Positions 62,700 to 64,000 of a DNA stretch of 64,000 nucleotides are shown here, one piece after another. This DNA comes from Blattamonas nauphoetae (Eukaryota; Preaxostyla; Oxymonadida), in the NCBI GenBank assembly GCA_033064195.1, contig JARBJD010000174.1, positions 1 to 64,000 of the forward strand. The letters are read 5' to 3'. Below the pieces are notes generated by a model that saw only the letters and a list, made by a program, of their open reading frames with translations, was not told where the DNA came from and ran no database searches. The position numbers were made by a program, and so were the translations under genes. Each line of letters opens with the position of its first letter. Position 1 is the stretch's first letter.

Positions 62700-63580
62700 A
62701 TGCCTCCAGTAAGAAGAAAACCGAAAGCCAAATCGATACCGAGACATGCATCTGATCAAATATTCAATCAACATTGCCTTAAGGTTCTAACTTCTGTTGA
62801 AGATATAGAAAAACAGTTTCTTGGTATCTGTTCTCTCTCACTCAGTACATAGCTGTACACTCACAAGCCCTCAAGGCCAAAGATCTTATGGAATCTCAGA
62901 CATGTTATTCAACGTGTTGTCAACTGATTCATTCTCTTCACGCCATCCTCTTCGCTTTCAAACCATCAATCGCCTCTACCCCATTTTCTTCAAAACTCAA
63001 ACGTCTCCCCGAACAACAGCAATTAACAGAACAACAGTATACACAAACAGTTATCCTTTCCACACTTCATCGTTTGAATAAGAAATTCAAGACCTTCCAA
63101 ATGGATCCGCCTTTTCAAGAGGCCCTTGGACCTGTGCTCATCAATTTTCTCAGGTTCTCTCAAACTATTGATCCAGGTCGAATCTCTCTCACCATATTGA
63201 TGAATATTTTGGGCTCTCTTATGACATCTGGACAACAGGAGATCATTCTTCAACTCCTCTTCACCAACAACCTGCTGAGCACAGCTCTACTCTTTCTGAT
63301 GGATCACCCAACTGACTTAGATCATTGCCAGATTATATCCTCATTTCGTAAATATCTCATCGCTGCTCAAAAACCGTCAACTCAAACATCACCAAAACGT
63401 CTTTCGACAACTTTAGGTCGGACTATTCGTAAAACGCCACACTCCCGAAGAACAATAACTCTCTCAGCAATCGTTGAATCATCAGGTTATCTCCAATTCA
63501 TTGAATATGCACTCCTCTATGTCACAGATCTTCACAGCAAAAAAGCAGGAAAAAAACTATTATTCCTCTTTCATCCTTGA
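62700..63580 (+). CDS. Helical-repeat uncharacterised protein, 3' end uncertain
   Basis: Two exons (intron 62824-62852, 29 nt, donor GTATCT) give 283 residues. A basic start (MPPVRRKPKAKSIPRH) is followed by amphipathic helices, for example VLINFLRFSQ, SLTILMNILGSLMTSG and IILQLLFTNNLLSTALLFLM. The join reads FLAVHSQALKAKDLMESQ. A frame continues after 63580 up to about 63690 in coding-like sequence, so a further exon is possible. The resemblance to the previous gene is general (ARM/HEAT-like). The two might be parts of a complex, but there is no sequence proof. Confidence 0.55.
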
Positions 63581-63799
63581 TACTGTGCAATGTGGATCAG
63601 TTATTCAACGTGTATTCAGCAGCAATAGACAATGTTCGCTGGGAAGACGGACACAATCAGAGAACTGGCTCAGAAAACAAAACAAACAAGGAATCGTGAT
63701 GATGTGCAACAAAGACAAACCACATCAACGTGAAATGAAAACAAAAAGAACAAATACATAAATAAAGAACTCATTCATGATGACATTTCACGTCATTCT

Positions 63800-64000
63800 T
63801 CATCCTATCTGATCAGCTGATCCTTCACGAACGAAATTCTGTTCATCCTGAGAAACAGCAAAGCAATGGAACTTGTGATAAATTTTAAGGGACTAACCTT
63901 GTAAAACAGTGCGTACGCGGACGCAAGTCGATTTTCATTTATGAGAAGAGAATCTCGTTCTGTTGGACCATCATTGTGAGGTTTCCGAGGCTTTGGTGTG
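63800..64000 (-). CDS. 3' part of an uncharacterised gene at the window edge
   Basis: Two exons (intron 63897-63848, donor GTTAGT) give the C-terminal about 50 residues of a protein that begins outside the window. The sequence reads KPRKPHNDGPTERDSLL, then NENRLASAYALFYK, and after the intron DEQNFVREGSADQIG. No domain can be called from so short a piece. Confidence 0.55.

Noticed and set aside
1-64000. Reassignment of TAA and TAG to glutamine, suggested by stops in the 24-kb gene
   Set aside because: Recognised host genes such as PP2A, eIF4E, SOD, cyclin and SPEF1 end at TAA or TAG at the expected lengths, so the standard code is used.

Overview
The window comes from a nuclear genome of a small-genome microbial eukaryote. 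Host genes are packed tightly on both strands and use all three standard stop codons. They are cut by very short spliceosomal introns, mostly 29-66 nt, and many donors read GTTTG, GTTTT or GTATG. A SPEF1/CLAMP-type gene points to a flagellated cell. The gene set, the Polinton and the compact layout would fit an anaerobic flagellate such as a metamonad, but that placement is inference; nothing here fixes the species.

Region 1 (1 to about 12.7 kb) is a Polinton/Maverick element whose left end lies outside the window. It carries a capsid gene, small virion-type genes, a packaging ATPase, an integrase, a protein-primed family B DNA polymerase, the N-terminal polymerase-region protein and one cargo gene. 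A block of about 100-bp repeats lies between the polymerase genes and the cargo gene. The element looks largely intact in its coding part and so is probably young.

Region 2 (12.7-24.5 kb) is repeat-rich and holds no confident host gene. It contains a DNA-transposon MITE family with long terminal inverted repeats, two large palindromes (253- and 257-bp arms), relics of the Polinton cargo genes, a scrambled retroelement relic and a T-rich degenerate tandem repeat.

Region 3 (24.5-64 kb) is host sequence. In order it holds a gene with 41 identical copies of a 21-bp unit; a zinc-ribbon protein; an MKP1-like dual-specificity phosphatase; SPEF1; a PP2A-type catalytic subunit; eIF4E; a secreted thioredoxin-fold protein; several uncharacterised genes; Fe-SOD; RFC3; a Pol eta-like protein that appears catalytically dead; a 1632-residue coiled-coil protein built on 11-residue repeats; a cyclin; a secreted Gly/Tyr/Cys-rich protein; a ubiquitin-like-domain protein; a kinase-like plus USP-like protein; small and helical-repeat genes; and a partial gene at the right edge. 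Exon models were built by hand from splice signals. All complete multi-exon models below give coding lengths divisible by three, and for recognised families the junctions restore conserved sequence. Together the host genes cover translation (eIF4E), replication and repair (RFC3, Pol eta-like), cell-cycle control (cyclin, PP2A, DSP), cilium or cytoskeleton (SPEF1, coiled coil), redox (SOD, thioredoxin fold) and the ubiquitin system.
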